A stretch of DNA of 64,000 bases from Palsa-461 sp963768185 (GTDB lineage: Bacteria; Actinomycetota; Acidimicrobiia; Acidimicrobiales; RAAP-2): NCBI GenBank assembly GCA_963768185.1, contig CAVYGS010000004.1, forward strand, positions 682,001 to 746,000, written 5' to 3'. This document shows, in pieces, positions 16,515 to 24,860 of the stretch. Below the pieces are notes generated by a model, which saw only the letters and a list, made by a program, of their open reading frames with translations, did not search any database and was not told where the DNA came from. The position numbers and the translations under genes were made by a program. The first letter of the stretch is position 1. Every line of letters starts with the position of its first letter.

Positions 16515-17419
16515 GAGAGCCTGACCGTCGGCTTCGGGGCGGCCATCGGGTCGAAGTCCTTGAACCGGCGGACCCGCGTGCCACGCACCGTGCACTCGAA
16601 GACGTGGTCACCGCCGCCGATCTCGCGCTCGGAGGTCGTGATCGATGCGCCGTGCAGGGTATCGGAGCCGAGCTGGCGCCGGGCGTGGTCCCGGGCGAGC
16701 GAGCGGGCCGCCAGCAGGCCGGCCGAGATCTGCTCGACGTCGCGCACCGCCATGCCGCCCTGGCCCCACATGGAGGCGCCGCCCCCCATCAGATACTCCG
16801 TCATGCAGTAGGCCCAGACCCTGACCGAGGCGATGGTGGCCACGACGGAGATGGGCATGAAGCCGGCCTCGATCAGCTTGGCCAGGCGCTGGCCGGCCAG
16901 ATAGGTGGTCCAGGGCTCGCCCTTGGGCGGCGGCGGCGCCCCGTCGAGCACGACGGCTGTCCCGAGGACGTGGAACTCGGCGACGTTCATGTCGACCAGG
17001 TTGTGCGACGTGTCGGTCACCCCGATCACCCCGTGGGCGCCGACCTCCTTGGCCTCCTCGATCAGGCGGCCCAACGCGGCCTGGAAGCCCTGCAGCCAGG
17101 CTTGCTCCACCCAGACCTGCTCGTAGTTCTGGCCCCACATCCGGTGCTCCGCCGAGACCATCCCGTGTGGGCAGTACCAGCTCTGGGCGTAGGCGCCGCC
17201 GGCACCGCCCGCCGGCGCGTAGGGCGACATGCCCCGCATGTAGGGGGAGCCCGCCCCGTACCAGCCCCACTGCATCGCGCAGAACCCCTGGACGAGGCCG
17301 ACGGGGCGCAGCCCCATCTGGAGGCACGCCGCGAAGTCCGGGACGGTCAGGCCAGACGAGAACGAGCCGGACTCGAGGCGCCGCGGCGCCGCCTCGGGGA
17401 CGTCGCTCGGGCCGCTCAT
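16511..17419 (-). CDS. Double-module UPF0145/YbjQ-like protein (second of array)
   Basis: 302 residues; the most divergent paralogue of the array. A Gly/Tyr/Met-rich insert (about residues 50-90, with GMSPYAPAGGAGGAYAQ) interrupts the first module, which then closes with VGAHGVIGVTDTSH. The second module has LIEAGFMPISVVATIASV and a degenerate end. The insert may form a surface loop. Its ATG overlaps the stop of the preceding gene (TGATG at 17417-17421). Function is unknown. Confidence 0.72.
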   Translation of the reverse strand: MSGPSDVPEAAPRRLESGSFSSGLTVPDFAACLQMGLRPVGLVQGFCAMQWGWYGAGSPYMRGMSPYAPAGGAGGAYAQSWYCPHGMVSAEHRMWGQNYEQVWVEQAWLQGFQAALGRLIEEAKEVGAHGVIGVTDTSHNLVDMNVAEFHVLGTAVVLDGAPPPPKGEPWTTYLAGQRLAKLIEAGFMPISVVATIASVRVWAYCMTEYLMGGGASMWGQGGMAVRDVEQISAGLLAARSLARDHARRQLGSDTLHGASITTSEREIGGGDHVFECTVRGTRVRRFKDFDPMAAPKPTVRLS

Positions 17420-18213
17420 CAGTTGTCGAGAGAGATGATGACGGTCGGGCGGGGGAGCGTGACGTCGTCACCGGTCTTGGTGACCGCCGTCCCGAGCGAG
17501 AGGAACTCGATCGTGTGGGACCCCCACTGGTGCGACTTCTCCTCGAGGCGGACCCCCACGATCCCGGTCGCCCCGAGCCGGTTGCCCTCGTCTTGCATGC
17601 GGGTCATCGCGAGCTCCCGGGCCTCGTAGAGCGCCTGGGTGAAGTTGGGCAGCTCGACGTTCTGGCCGACCGAGCCGAGCGTCTGGGCCAGGCCCCGGTG
17701 CGCGATGTGGTACACGCAGGTGCCCATGACGAGGCCCTGTGGGGTGTACCCGGTCTGCATGATCGTCCAGAAGTCCTGGCCCGAGAGGTCAGACGTGAAG
17801 GGCTTGCCGAGCTTGTTGAGATAGGACTTGCCGTCCTCGGCCTTCACCGCGGTGCCCAGTGCGATGAACTCCGCAGCGTCGCTGCCCCACTCGTAGTAGT
17901 TGACATCGAGGCGGACCCCGACGACACCGTCGGCCCCGAGCTCCTCTGCCTCCTCCTCCATCCGGGTCATGGCGAGCTCGCGCGCGTTGTACATGGCCTC
18001 GGTGAGCTTGGTGAGCTCCTGGCTCTTGGACCACCGCCGGCCCTGGATCCCCGTGTGGTAGATCGACGAGCCCATCACGAAGCCGAGCGGGTGGAACCCG
18101 CACTCCTTCACCAACAAGAACTCGTTGACCGAGAGGTCCGAGGTGAAGAAGCCGTGGCGAAGCTCCTCCAGCCGATGGTCGGCGTCCTTGGGGAGGTCGG
18201 TGGGACCGCTCAC
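17419..18213 (-). CDS. Double-module UPF0145/YbjQ-like protein (first of array)
   Basis: 264 residues with two near-identical YbjQ-type modules. FFTSDLSVNEFLLVKECGF and PFTSDLSGQDFWTIMQTGY open the modules; ADGVVGVRLDVNYYEW and ATGIVGVRLEEKSHQW close them. Both include the helix NARELAMTRMEEEA or EARELAMTRMQDEG. It is the best-conserved member and probably the template of the array. The GTG start at 18213 overlaps the upstream stop as GTGA. No enzymatic residues can be assigned. Confidence 0.8.
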   Translation of the reverse strand: MSGPTDLPKDADHRLEELRHGFFTSDLSVNEFLLVKECGFHPLGFVMGSSIYHTGIQGRRWSKSQELTKLTEAMYNARELAMTRMEEEAEELGADGVVGVRLDVNYYEWGSDAAEFIALGTAVKAEDGKSYLNKLGKPFTSDLSGQDFWTIMQTGYTPQGLVMGTCVYHIAHRGLAQTLGSVGQNVELPNFTQALYEARELAMTRMQDEGNRLGATGIVGVRLEEKSHQWGSHTIEFLSLGTAVTKTGDDVTLPRPTVIISLDN

Positions 18214-18626
18214 GTCGTACCTCCGATCATGATGTTCTCGAGCGCGAGCCGAGTCGTCTCGGACCTCGCGGCCTCGGTCTGGAGCGCTCCCAGCAGGCGC
18301 TTCAGCCAGGTCGCCATGTCGACCTGCTCGCTGCGGATGCGGATCCCACCAGAGGAGTGGCCGATGGTACAGCGGACCGTGCCGCCGCTCAGCTCGGCCC
18401 GCAGCACGTCGTTGTCGATGTCGACCTGGAGGGCCCGGATCTCCTCGGAGCGGCGGAGGAATCCCCCTGGGCGCTCGACGACGAGTCGGGGGCCCAGTGC
18501 GTCGGCCAGCTCCCGGGCGAGAAGCCTGAGCATGAGCCCGACATCGCCCGAGTTGGAGGCGAGCGTGGACACCGCGATCTCGAGGTCGAAGTCACCTCCG
18601 GCCGGCTCGATCGATCTCCCGGTCAC
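18210..18626 (-). CDS. Hypothetical protein heading the UPF0145 operon
   Basis: About 138 residues from a GTG at 18626; a GTG at 18698 would add 24 residues. No signal or membrane segment. The helical first half (GLMLRLLARELADALG) is followed by a strand-rich half with VRCTIGHSSGG and a closing helix (ATWLKRLLGALQTE). No family is recognised. It is the first of four genes joined by overlapping stop and start codons, so it is probably a partner of the YbjQ-like proteins. Confidence 0.6.
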   Translation of the reverse strand: MTGRSIEPAGGDFDLEIAVSTLASNSGDVGLMLRLLARELADALGPRLVVERPGGFLRRSEEIRALQVDIDNDVLRAELSGGTVRCTIGHSSGGIRIRSEQVDMATWLKRLLGALQTEAARSETTRLALENIMIGGTT

Positions 18627-18737
18627 GGCCCAGCCAGCCGGGTCCCGATGTGCACTTTTCCAGTCCGCGTCACACGCGCTCCCAGGTTCGGCGCCCACTG
18701 TAGAGGGGGCGCGGCCCCTCGAGCCCCAGGTCGTGCG

Positions 18738-18998
18738 TCAGGAGCCGATGGCTGCCCGCACCCGGGCCAGGAATCGTCGGCGCTCAGCGGAGGTCCGCAC
18801 CCGGACCCGCTCGAAGTCCCCCGCGACGTCGGTGCGGACGTCGGCGTATGGCCCGGTCGGGTCGTCGTGGAAGTGCACGAACGCCTTGGAGCGCCGATAG
18901 AAGGTGCCGGTCTTCTTCTCGGTGAGCTGGGGAATCCGCCTGAGGGCGGCCAGCACGTCGGCGAGCTCTTCGAAGGTGGCCGCATCCGCGTGCCTCAC
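18738..18998 (-). CDS. Conserved hypothetical protein (small, basic)
   Basis: 86 residues. The N-terminus is HADAATFEELADVLAALRRI, then TGTFYRRSKAFVHFHDDP and DFERVRVRTSAERRRFLARV, a pattern common in unannotated actinobacterial proteins. The longer open frame upstream is a shadow of the aquaporin gene; GTG 18998 is chosen because TACCAT (19006-19011 on this strand) lies exactly 7 nt before it. Function is unknown. Confidence 0.7.
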   Translation of the reverse strand: MRHADAATFEELADVLAALRRIPQLTEKKTGTFYRRSKAFVHFHDDPTGPYADVRTDVAGDFERVRVRTSAERRRFLARVRAAIGS

Positions 18999-19160
18999 GG
19001 CGCGGATGGTAACTCCCAAGGCAGTCGGTGGCCGGTCGACCTGGCTCCCGGGTTCCCCCTTGGCTACCGTTCCCTCAATGTCCGGGGGGACACACACGAG
19101 CAGGCCGCGTCGTCGGCCACCACCCGTCGAGAGGTCGTCGACCTGCGTCCGTTCTCTCGG

Positions 19161-19958
19161 GTGCCGCTGGTTCCGCCCACGCCCATCTGGGCGCGCGACT
19201 TCTTCGACATGCAGTACGAGTGGCGACGCATCTTCGCCGAGGTGATCGGCACCTTCTTCTTGGTCCTGGTCGCCGCCGGCGCAGGGGTGGTGGACGCGTG
19301 GAGCGGCGGCGCTGTCGGCCGCGGCGCGGCAGTGGTGGCACCGGCGCTGATGGTCATGGCGATCATCCTCGCGACCGGGTCGGTCTCCGGCGCCCATCTG
19401 AACCCCGTCGTGAGCGTCGCCTTCGCGCTCCGCCGGGAGTTCCCCTGGAAGCGGGTCCCCCTGTACGTCGTGGCGCAGATCGTCGGCGCATTGCTCGCGT
19501 GCGTCTTCTTGCGCGCCATCTTCGGGACGGTCGGAGGGCTGGGCGCCACGGTGCCCGGCGCGCACTTCACCGACTGGCGCGCCATGCTCATCGAGGCGGC
19601 GCTCACCTGTGGCCTCCTCACCACGATCCTCGGGACCGCGTCAGGCGCGCAGAACGTCGGGACGTTCTCGGCACTGGCTGTCGCCGGCTACATCGCGCTC
19701 GCCGGTCTGTGGGCTAGTCCCGCCAGCGGCGCCTCGATGAACCCGGTGCGTTCCTTTGGGCCCGACGCGGTCGCCGGCGACTTCGCGCACTTTTGGGTCT
19801 ACCTGGTCGGACCGTTCGCTGGCATGCTGGTGGCCGTCGGCTTCGCGTACGTGCTGCGCGGCTCGGGCGCGGACGTCGCCGCCGCACGCGCCGCCCAGGG
19901 TTCGCTCGGCACCATCGTGGTCGAGCACACCGAATCCAAGTCCGCCGAGTCCCACTGA
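19161..19958 (+). CDS. Aquaporin/glycerol facilitator family channel (MIP)
   Basis: Major intrinsic protein with six membrane helices. The first half-helix motif is SGAHLNPVVS (NPV in place of NPA) and the second is SGASMNPVRSFGPD (NPV again), so both pore motifs are altered from the classical NPA. The body matches the long actinobacterial MIP group (LIEAALTCGLLTTILGTASG). Water or small neutral solute transport is likely. The start is uncertain: GTG 19161 keeps a WARDFFD segment seen in relatives; ATG 19209 is the alternative. A small ParB-like gene follows after 9 bp. Confidence 0.85.
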   Translation: MPLVPPTPIWARDFFDMQYEWRRIFAEVIGTFFLVLVAAGAGVVDAWSGGAVGRGAAVVAPALMVMAIILATGSVSGAHLNPVVSVAFALRREFPWKRVPLYVVAQIVGALLACVFLRAIFGTVGGLGATVPGAHFTDWRAMLIEAALTCGLLTTILGTASGAQNVGTFSALAVAGYIALAGLWASPASGASMNPVRSFGPDAVAGDFAHFWVYLVGPFAGMLVAVGFAYVLRGSGADVAAARAAQGSLGTIVVEHTESKSAESH

Positions 19959-19967
19959 GAGCGAGAG

Positions 19968-20390
19968 ATGCCCAAGTCCGACAAGTCAAAAGCAAAGGAC
20001 CTTCCGGCCGAGCATTGGAAGGATGAACCCGACGAGCACGACTACCCCGCGGCAGGCGACTACCTCAGCCTGCTGATGGGTGACGAGGACGTCAAGAACA
20101 CGGTCGCCGCCCTGAAGGCAGCGAAGATCGCGCACCGCAAGGCGAAGGACCTCCTGCGCGCGAGCCGCCTCGACATGCTGCCCACCGACAACGTGCACGT
20201 CGCAGAAGACCTGGCGAAGGTGCGGCAGCACGAGCGGCTCTCACCCATCCTGCTCGTGCGCGGGCGACTCGCCGATGACGTCGCGTTGACAGTGGCCGAC
20301 GGCTACCACCGCATCTGTGCCAGCTACCACATCGACGAGAACGAAGACATCCCCTGCCGCATCGTCGACGCGCCAGGCCGCGGGGGTTGA
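19968..20390 (+). CDS. Conserved hypothetical protein, ParB/sulfiredoxin-like fold
   Basis: 140 residues with a Lys-rich N-terminus, then AAGDYLSLLMGDEDVKNTV, RKAKDLLRASRLDMLP and the conserved core KLSPILLVRG-like (RLSPILLVRGRL) plus VADGYHRICASYHIDEN. The DGYHR motif resembles the ParB/sulfiredoxin nucleotide-binding loop. Widely present but uncharacterised. It follows the aquaporin gene by 9 bp with GAGAGCGAGAG before the ATG, so it is probably co-transcribed. Confidence 0.72.
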   Translation: MPKSDKSKAKDLPAEHWKDEPDEHDYPAAGDYLSLLMGDEDVKNTVAALKAAKIAHRKAKDLLRASRLDMLPTDNVHVAEDLAKVRQHERLSPILLVRGRLADDVALTVADGYHRICASYHIDENEDIPCRIVDAPGRGG

Positions 20391-20447
20391 TCAGGCACTG
20401 CTCGGGCATCGGCCCGGTGTCGGGTGGGTACGTCGCCGGCCCGCGGG

Positions 20448-20891
20448 TCAGTCCGTGAGACGGAACACCGGGTGGTTCGGCGCGATCGCCAAGAGCTCGG
20501 CGTCGCTGGCGGTGGGTCCCGTGCCTCCGAAGAACACCCCGACCTCGCGCTTCCAGCGCCTGAGGTAGGCCCGCAGCACCGGCGGCTTCTCCTCGTCGGT
20601 GAGCTCGACGACCCGGATCGCCTCGGACGAGCCCCCGAGGCGCAGCTCGCCCGCGCCGCTGGCCCGGATGTTCCTCACCCACTGCGTGGTGCCCCGTGGT
20701 GCGACGAGGTACCGCCGGCCGCCCGCGGTCAGCACGTTGACCGGGGTGGTGCGCCACTCGTTGGTCGTGCGCCCGCGGACGGCGAGGACCCGGGAGCCCC
20801 AGACGCTGATCCCAAGCTCGGTCAACGCCGCCACGCCCCGGTTGAACACGTTCCTGGTGAACCAGCCCGGTGCGAGGTAGCGGTCCGCCAT
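20448..20891 (-). CDS. Deazaflavin (F420)-dependent nitroreductase family protein (DDN-like)
   Basis: 147 residues, a split-barrel fold. Family features are VLAVRGRTTNEWRTTPVNVL, GGRRYLVAPRGTTQWVRNI and ASGAGELRLGG. Such enzymes use reduced F420 or bind quinones and lipids; Ddn of Mycobacterium is the best-known relative. The substrate is unknown. TAGCGT lies six bases before the ATG with no ribosome-binding site. It diverges from the mycothiol dehydrogenase gene. Confidence 0.85.
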   Translation of the reverse strand: MADRYLAPGWFTRNVFNRGVAALTELGISVWGSRVLAVRGRTTNEWRTTPVNVLTAGGRRYLVAPRGTTQWVRNIRASGAGELRLGGSSEAIRVVELTDEEKPPVLRAYLRRWKREVGVFFGGTGPTASDAELLAIAPNHPVFRLTD

Positions 20892-20958
20892 GGCCTCACG
20901 CTAGACATCGGCGCCGACGCGGCGACACCATCGGGAGACCGACGAGGAGGGAGGACCC

Positions 20959-22040
20959 ATGTCCCAAGAGGTCCGCGCCGTCGTGGCGCGGACTGCGAAG
21001 GCCCCGGTCGAGGTGGTCACGGTCATGGTCCCCGACCCCGGGCCCGGTGAGGCCCTGGTCCGGGTGCAGGCCTGCGGCGTCTGCCACACCGACCTCCACT
21101 ATCGGGAGGGCGGGATCAACGACGACTTCCCCTTCCTCCTCGGTCACGAAGCCGCCGGGGTCGTGGAATCGGTGGGTGAGGGGGTCGCCTCGGTCGCGGC
21201 GGGCGACTTCGTGATCTTGAACTGGCGGGCGGTGTGCGGGCAGTGCCGGTCGTGCCGGCGCGGCCGGCCCTGGTACTGCTTCTCCACGCACAATGCGGCG
21301 CAGAAGATGACCCTCGACGGTCAGCCGCTCTCGCCGGCGCTCGGCATCGGGGCCTTCGCGGAGAAGACGCTCGTGGCGGCGGGCCAGTGCACGAAGGTCG
21401 ATCCGGCGGTGAAGCCCGAGGTCGCCGGATTGCTCGGCTGCGGCGTCATGGCCGGGCTCGGGGCAGCGATGCTCACCGGCGACGTCGGTCCCGGCGACAG
21501 CGTGGCCGTCTTCGGCTGCGGCGGCGTCGGCGACGCCGCGATCGCCGGGTCCAAGCTCGCCGGGGCAACGACGATCGTGGCGATCGACCTCGACGCCAAA
21601 AAGCTCGAGTGGGCCCGCGAGTTCGGCGCGACCTACACGGTCGACGCCGGGCGCGCGACCCTGTCGAGGCGGTGCGCGAGGTGACCGGTGGTAACGGTGC
21701 TGACGTGTGCATCGAGGCGGTGGGGAATCCCAAGGTGTTCGAGCAGGCGTTCTTCGCCCGCGACCTCGCCGGGACGCTGGTACAGGTCGGCGTCCCGACG
21801 CCCGAGATGCGCATCGAGCTGCCCTTCATCGAGCTGTTCGGCCGCGGTGGCCGCATCAAGCCCAGCTGGTACGGCGACTGCCTGCCCAGCCGAGATTTCC
21901 CGTTGCTCGTCGACCTGCACCTTGCGGGACGTCTCCCGCTCGAGAAGTTCGTGTCCGAGACCATCGCGCTCGACGCGGTGGAGGAGGCCTTCCACAAGAT
22001 GGAGCGGGGCGAGGTCTTGCGATCGGTGGTGGTGTTCTGA
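20959..22040 (+). pseudogene. mscR: S-(hydroxymethyl)mycothiol dehydrogenase, one frameshift
   Basis: Zinc-dependent medium-chain alcohol dehydrogenase that oxidises the formaldehyde-mycothiol adduct, about 360 residues when rejoined. The catalytic zinc site is CGVCHTDLHYREG and GHEAAG; the structural zinc site is WRAVCGQCRSCRRGRPWYC; the Rossmann motif is VFGCGGVGDAAI. The frame breaks near 21655 (after TYTVDAGR) and resumes as DPVEAVREVTGGNGADV, consistent with one missing G in a GCGCGCG stretch. The C-terminus to SVVVF is intact. A strong GGAGGGAGG precedes the ATG. It shows mycothiol use, so actinobacterial origin. Confidence 0.88.
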
Positions 22041-22055
22041 GGTGTGCGAACGCGA

Positions 22056-22083
22056 AGGTGCCCCGGGGTTCCCCGGGGCACCT
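22056..22083. terminator. Bidirectional hairpin between convergent mscR and rpf-like genes
   Basis: AGGTGCCCCGGGG-TT-CCCCGGGGCACCT is a perfect 13-bp inverted repeat in the 68-bp gap between two convergent stops. There is no U-tract, as is common for actinobacterial terminators. Confidence 0.75.
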
Positions 22084-22108
22084 CGTGCAACTCCTGGGGT
22101 CGAGCGCG

Positions 22109-22708
22109 CTAGAGCCCGCAGCCCGGGGCGGTGCTCCACTGACCCCACCCGCCACTCAGGAAGATCTCATAGTTGATCTGATCCTGGATCGCCGGCGGCG
22201 CGCCGCTGGGCAACCCGGTGCCGCCGTTTGCCTCCCACGTCGAGAGCAGGTCCTGGTACGCGCCGTAATAGCCGTTGCCACTGTCCTCGGCGTAGTTGCC
22301 GTCCGACTCGCGCTCCCGGATGCACACCACCCCGGGGCTGGCCGCCCACGCGGCCGCGCTCGAGACGTCGACGTCGGGCGGCGCCGCCGGTGCCGTGGCG
22401 ACCGGTGCCGCCACCACGGAGGCGGGCGGCGGCAGTGGGGGTGGGTTCGCCGCCAACGCAGCGAGCCGGGACAACAGCACGGCAGCGTCCGAGGAGATGG
22501 CCGCGTGGAGCGGCGTGGTCAACGAGGTCAGCGGGAAGTTCACGCCGGGTTCTGATCCGGTCGCCTGCGACGCCGAGACCGGCGCCATCGACAGGACTGC
22601 CGTGGGGAACAGCAGCACGATGGCCTTGATCGCTCGCTTGCGTTTGAGTTGCCATGCCCGCCGGACCGCGAGCGGCCGTGGGATGAGAGAGATGCGGCGT
22701 AGGTCCAC
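22109..22708 (-). CDS. Resuscitation-promoting-factor/transglycosylase-like secreted protein
   Basis: Exported muralytic-type protein of 199 residues. A basic N-terminus and membrane-spanning signal (AIKAIVLLFPTAVLSMA) precede an Ala/Pro-rich linker, then a C-terminal Rpf-like lysozyme fold: VCIRERESDGNYAEDS holds the catalytic Glu, followed by GNGYYGAYQDLLSTWEANGG. Such proteins cleave peptidoglycan and help cells leave dormancy. GTG 22708 is chosen because AAAGGAG lies 5 nt before it. The upstream region is long (over 500 bp) and contains a structured element. Confidence 0.82.
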   Translation of the reverse strand: MDLRRISLIPRPLAVRRAWQLKRKRAIKAIVLLFPTAVLSMAPVSASQATGSEPGVNFPLTSLTTPLHAAISSDAAVLLSRLAALAANPPPLPPPASVVAAPVATAPAAPPDVDVSSAAAWAASPGVVCIRERESDGNYAEDSGNGYYGAYQDLLSTWEANGGTGLPSGAPPAIQDQINYEIFLSGGWGQWSTAPGCGL

Positions 22709-23217
22709 GTCCGCTCCTTTCGTCGCCCGAATGGGCTGATTGGGGTTGCGTGGGCTGATCGCCGCTTTGGGACTTCGCTCACCGGTCGTGTGCCCTCGAC
22801 ACGAGAGAGGGGACCGTGGCAGGTGTGCTGCCATGCCGGTTACAGGGAGCGGAGATGCAAAGAGCCCGGGTCGCTCGGTCAGGGGCGACCTCGGGGCGTG
22901 GGGTCGGGACGACCCGCCGCATGGGGGGCGGATGCGATGCCACCATCACAAGACCGGCGGGCGCGCGCGGGCTCGCGCACCGACGATGGTGCACATGTCC
23001 CCCCGCCGGGACGGTGTGTGGGTTCGGTCATCGTGGCCTGCCAGGGAGTAACCACGCGACCCGCTACGCCTTGCGAAATTGGGGGCAAGGTCAACGGGAC
23101 CGGTCAGGCGGTGCTCGGGGGCATGCCTGACGTCGTCTTCCTGGCGGCGTGGTTACTATACCGAACCGGCCCAGGCCTCTGAACAGGGCTTTTGCGCGCA
23201 CCGTGCGTGGCGCGTGC
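22709..23217. other. Long intergenic region upstream of the rpf-like gene
   Basis: About 500 bp with no credible gene; open frames here are short, unconserved and overlap inverted repeats. It holds the structured element at 23047-23157. The stretch nearest the gene (22770-22870) has weaker potential stems such as CTTTG with CAAAG about 90 nt apart. Confidence 0.55.
23047..23157. ncRNA. Putative structured RNA element, three-way-junction-like
   Basis: A perfect 11-bp inverted repeat (AGTAACCACGC at 23047-23057, GCGTGGTTACT at 23147-23157) encloses two further hairpins: GTCAGGC/GCCTGAC (23103-23109 with 23125-23131) and CCTTGC/GCAAGG (23069-23074 with 23085-23090), the latter extended by CCCG/CGGG (23060-23063, 23095-23098). 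The layout is a closed multibranch fold of 111 nt. The strand is unknown; on the minus strand it would be a far-upstream leader of the rpf-like gene or a 3' UTR of the gene ending at 23218. It matches no family recognised by eye. Confidence 0.4.
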
Positions 23218-24120
23218 CTAGGGGCTCTGGTGAGATTTCTCCAGATTCGTGCCTGGGTCGCCCTGGCCGAGCACCGCAGCGACGAGTTCGGCGAGCGGCG
23301 GCGGGGTGTCGATGTCCTTGAAGGAGGCCAGGCGTTCGTAGAGCCGGCTGGCTGCCGCCGCGGCTCCGCCCGGCATTCCGGCCTCCTCGAACGTGTGGGC
23401 GATCTCGCTCATCTCGTCGACCCATCGCCACGCGCGGCCGGCGATCGAGCCCTCGGCCTCCGAGCGGGCCAGCACCGCGGGTTGCACGTGCTCCCACAAC
23501 TCGACCAGCGCGTCATCGACGCCTGCGTGCGCCGCGACGGCGCGGATCGAGATGAGCAGCGCCGAGGTTCCCTTGCTCCATGCCGCGTGGCACATCTTGA
23601 GGGTCGACGCCGCGCACGGATCGGAGCCGATCGCGGTCGCGACCAGTTCGTCGGTGGTGAGCGCCGACGCGAGCACCTCCGCGCCCTCGCCCGAGAGGAT
23701 CAGATTGGTCCGCCCACCCGGTCGCGGTGGGCCGCCCACGATGCCGCCGTCGACGTATCTGGCGCCCGTGCCCTCAAGTGTCCGGGCCACCGCCATGGCC
23801 CGGCTGGGTGAGATGGCGTTCGCGTCGACCACCGTGAGCTGGTGCTTCTTGCCTCGGAGGGCTGCCCCGAGCTCCTCGGCCACGTTCAGCGCGCTGGCCG
23901 GGGGCACGACGGACAGCACGAGGTCACTGGCCCCGACGAGCTCGGTGAGCGTCCCGAGGTCCTCGAGGCCGGCGGCCTTCGCCCGATCCCTGGAGCGGGC
24001 GCCGCGGCCGTCGAGCGCAACCACGACGCGCGACCCCTTGGCGACGAGGGTCCGTCCGATCTGCGCGCCCATGGCACCCGGACTCACGATGCCGACGCAG
24101 CCGATCGGCGCGTCGTTCAC
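23218..24120 (-). CDS. NAD(P)-binding 6-phosphogluconate dehydrogenase-like protein (DUF1932 type)
   Basis: 300 residues in the beta-hydroxyacid dehydrogenase superfamily. The N-terminal Rossmann motif is VGIVSPGAMGAQIGRTLV, followed by DLVLSVVPPASALNV and YVDGGIVGGPPRPGGRTN. The C-terminal helical domain has TLKMCHAAWSKGTSALLISI, which carries the catalytic Lys position. The substrate is unknown. The GTG at 24120 overlaps the stop of the UbiA-like gene (GTGA), so it is the third gene of a coupled operon. Confidence 0.8.
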   Translation of the reverse strand: MNDAPIGCVGIVSPGAMGAQIGRTLVAKGSRVVVALDGRGARSRDRAKAAGLEDLGTLTELVGASDLVLSVVPPASALNVAEELGAALRGKKHQLTVVDANAISPSRAMAVARTLEGTGARYVDGGIVGGPPRPGGRTNLILSGEGAEVLASALTTDELVATAIGSDPCAASTLKMCHAAWSKGTSALLISIRAVAAHAGVDDALVELWEHVQPAVLARSEAEGSIAGRAWRWVDEMSEIAHTFEEAGMPGGAAAAASRLYERLASFKDIDTPPPLAELVAAVLGQGDPGTNLEKSHQSP

Positions 24121-24860
24121 GTGAGCCTTGCCAGTGCCAACGCCGTCGCGACGAGGACCAGGCTCGCCGCGAGCGCGTTCAGCGCGTGCTCGAGCGGGGC
24201 GAGCAACGCCCGCCGGTCGAGTTCGCGCCGCGTGCCATCGGCCATGGTGACCGATGCGCTGGCCTGGACGGCGCGGCGTCGCAACAATCGAGCCGGGGTC
24301 GATAGGGCGCGTTGGGCGGCCGAGAACCCGAACGCGGCGATCGCCGCGAGCACCGGTGCCCACGTCAGTCGTTGGGTCTGCGCGACGTACGCGGTCAGGA
24401 CGGGGAAGGCGCCCCACGCGGCGGCGAAGACGAGGTCTTTCTGGATCGCCGAGAGTCGCAGGTTGTAGGTGACGACCAAGACCGGACCGATGACGATGAA
24501 GGGAATCAGTGTCCAGCCGTAGCGGTCGACGCCGACGATCCCCAACGCGACGGCACCACCGACACCGACCGCGACGGTGACGGCGAGCCAACGCGATCCG
24601 ATGCGCGTGCCGAGTGGTCGTCCGTCGAGCTCGTCGAGCGCGTGCGCCCCCAGGCCCACGGCCAGGAAGAACGCGAGCACCGTGGCGACGAGGCGGTCGA
24701 CGTGCACCTCCGGGGCAAGGCACGCACCGATGACGACATAGGAGAGGTGCCACAACGTGTAGGGCGGATGGAGGAGCGTCCACCAGTCGCGCGAGCCGCC
24801 CGAGCGCGCCGCATAGTACGCGGGTCGCATCGTCCTCTGCGCAGGATCGGTCTCAACCAC
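24117..24860 (-). CDS. UbiA-like integral membrane prenyltransferase-family protein
   Basis: 247 residues with about seven hydrophobic helices. The loop GAHALDELDGRPLGTRI resembles the first Asp-rich prenyl-diphosphate motif of the UbiA superfamily, and NLRLSAIQKDLVFAAAWG a partial second motif, but neither is canonical, so activity is uncertain. The position between a UbiE/MenG-like methyltransferase and a dehydrogenase points to a quinone-like or terpenoid modification pathway. It overlaps both neighbours by a few bases. Confidence 0.68.
   Translation of the reverse strand: MVETDPAQRTMRPAYYAARSGGSRDWWTLLHPPYTLWHLSYVVIGACLAPEVHVDRLVATVLAFFLAVGLGAHALDELDGRPLGTRIGSRWLAVTVAVGVGGAVALGIVGVDRYGWTLIPFIVIGPVLVVTYNLRLSAIQKDLVFAAAWGAFPVLTAYVAQTQRLTWAPVLAAIAAFGFSAAQRALSTPARLLRRRAVQASASVTMADGTRRELDRRALLAPLEHALNALAASLVLVATALALARLT

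Noticed and set aside
22741..22870. Possible c-di-AMP (ydaO) riboswitch before the rpf-like gene
   Set aside because: Rpf genes often carry one, but the diagnostic GGGGTGAAT and CCGAACCCGTCAGC-type segments could not be found on the minus strand.
23047..23157. Integron attC site or 5S rRNA
   Set aside because: Ends lack the GTTRRRY/RYYYAAC core sites, and the 5S loop consensus is missing although length and closing stem are similar.
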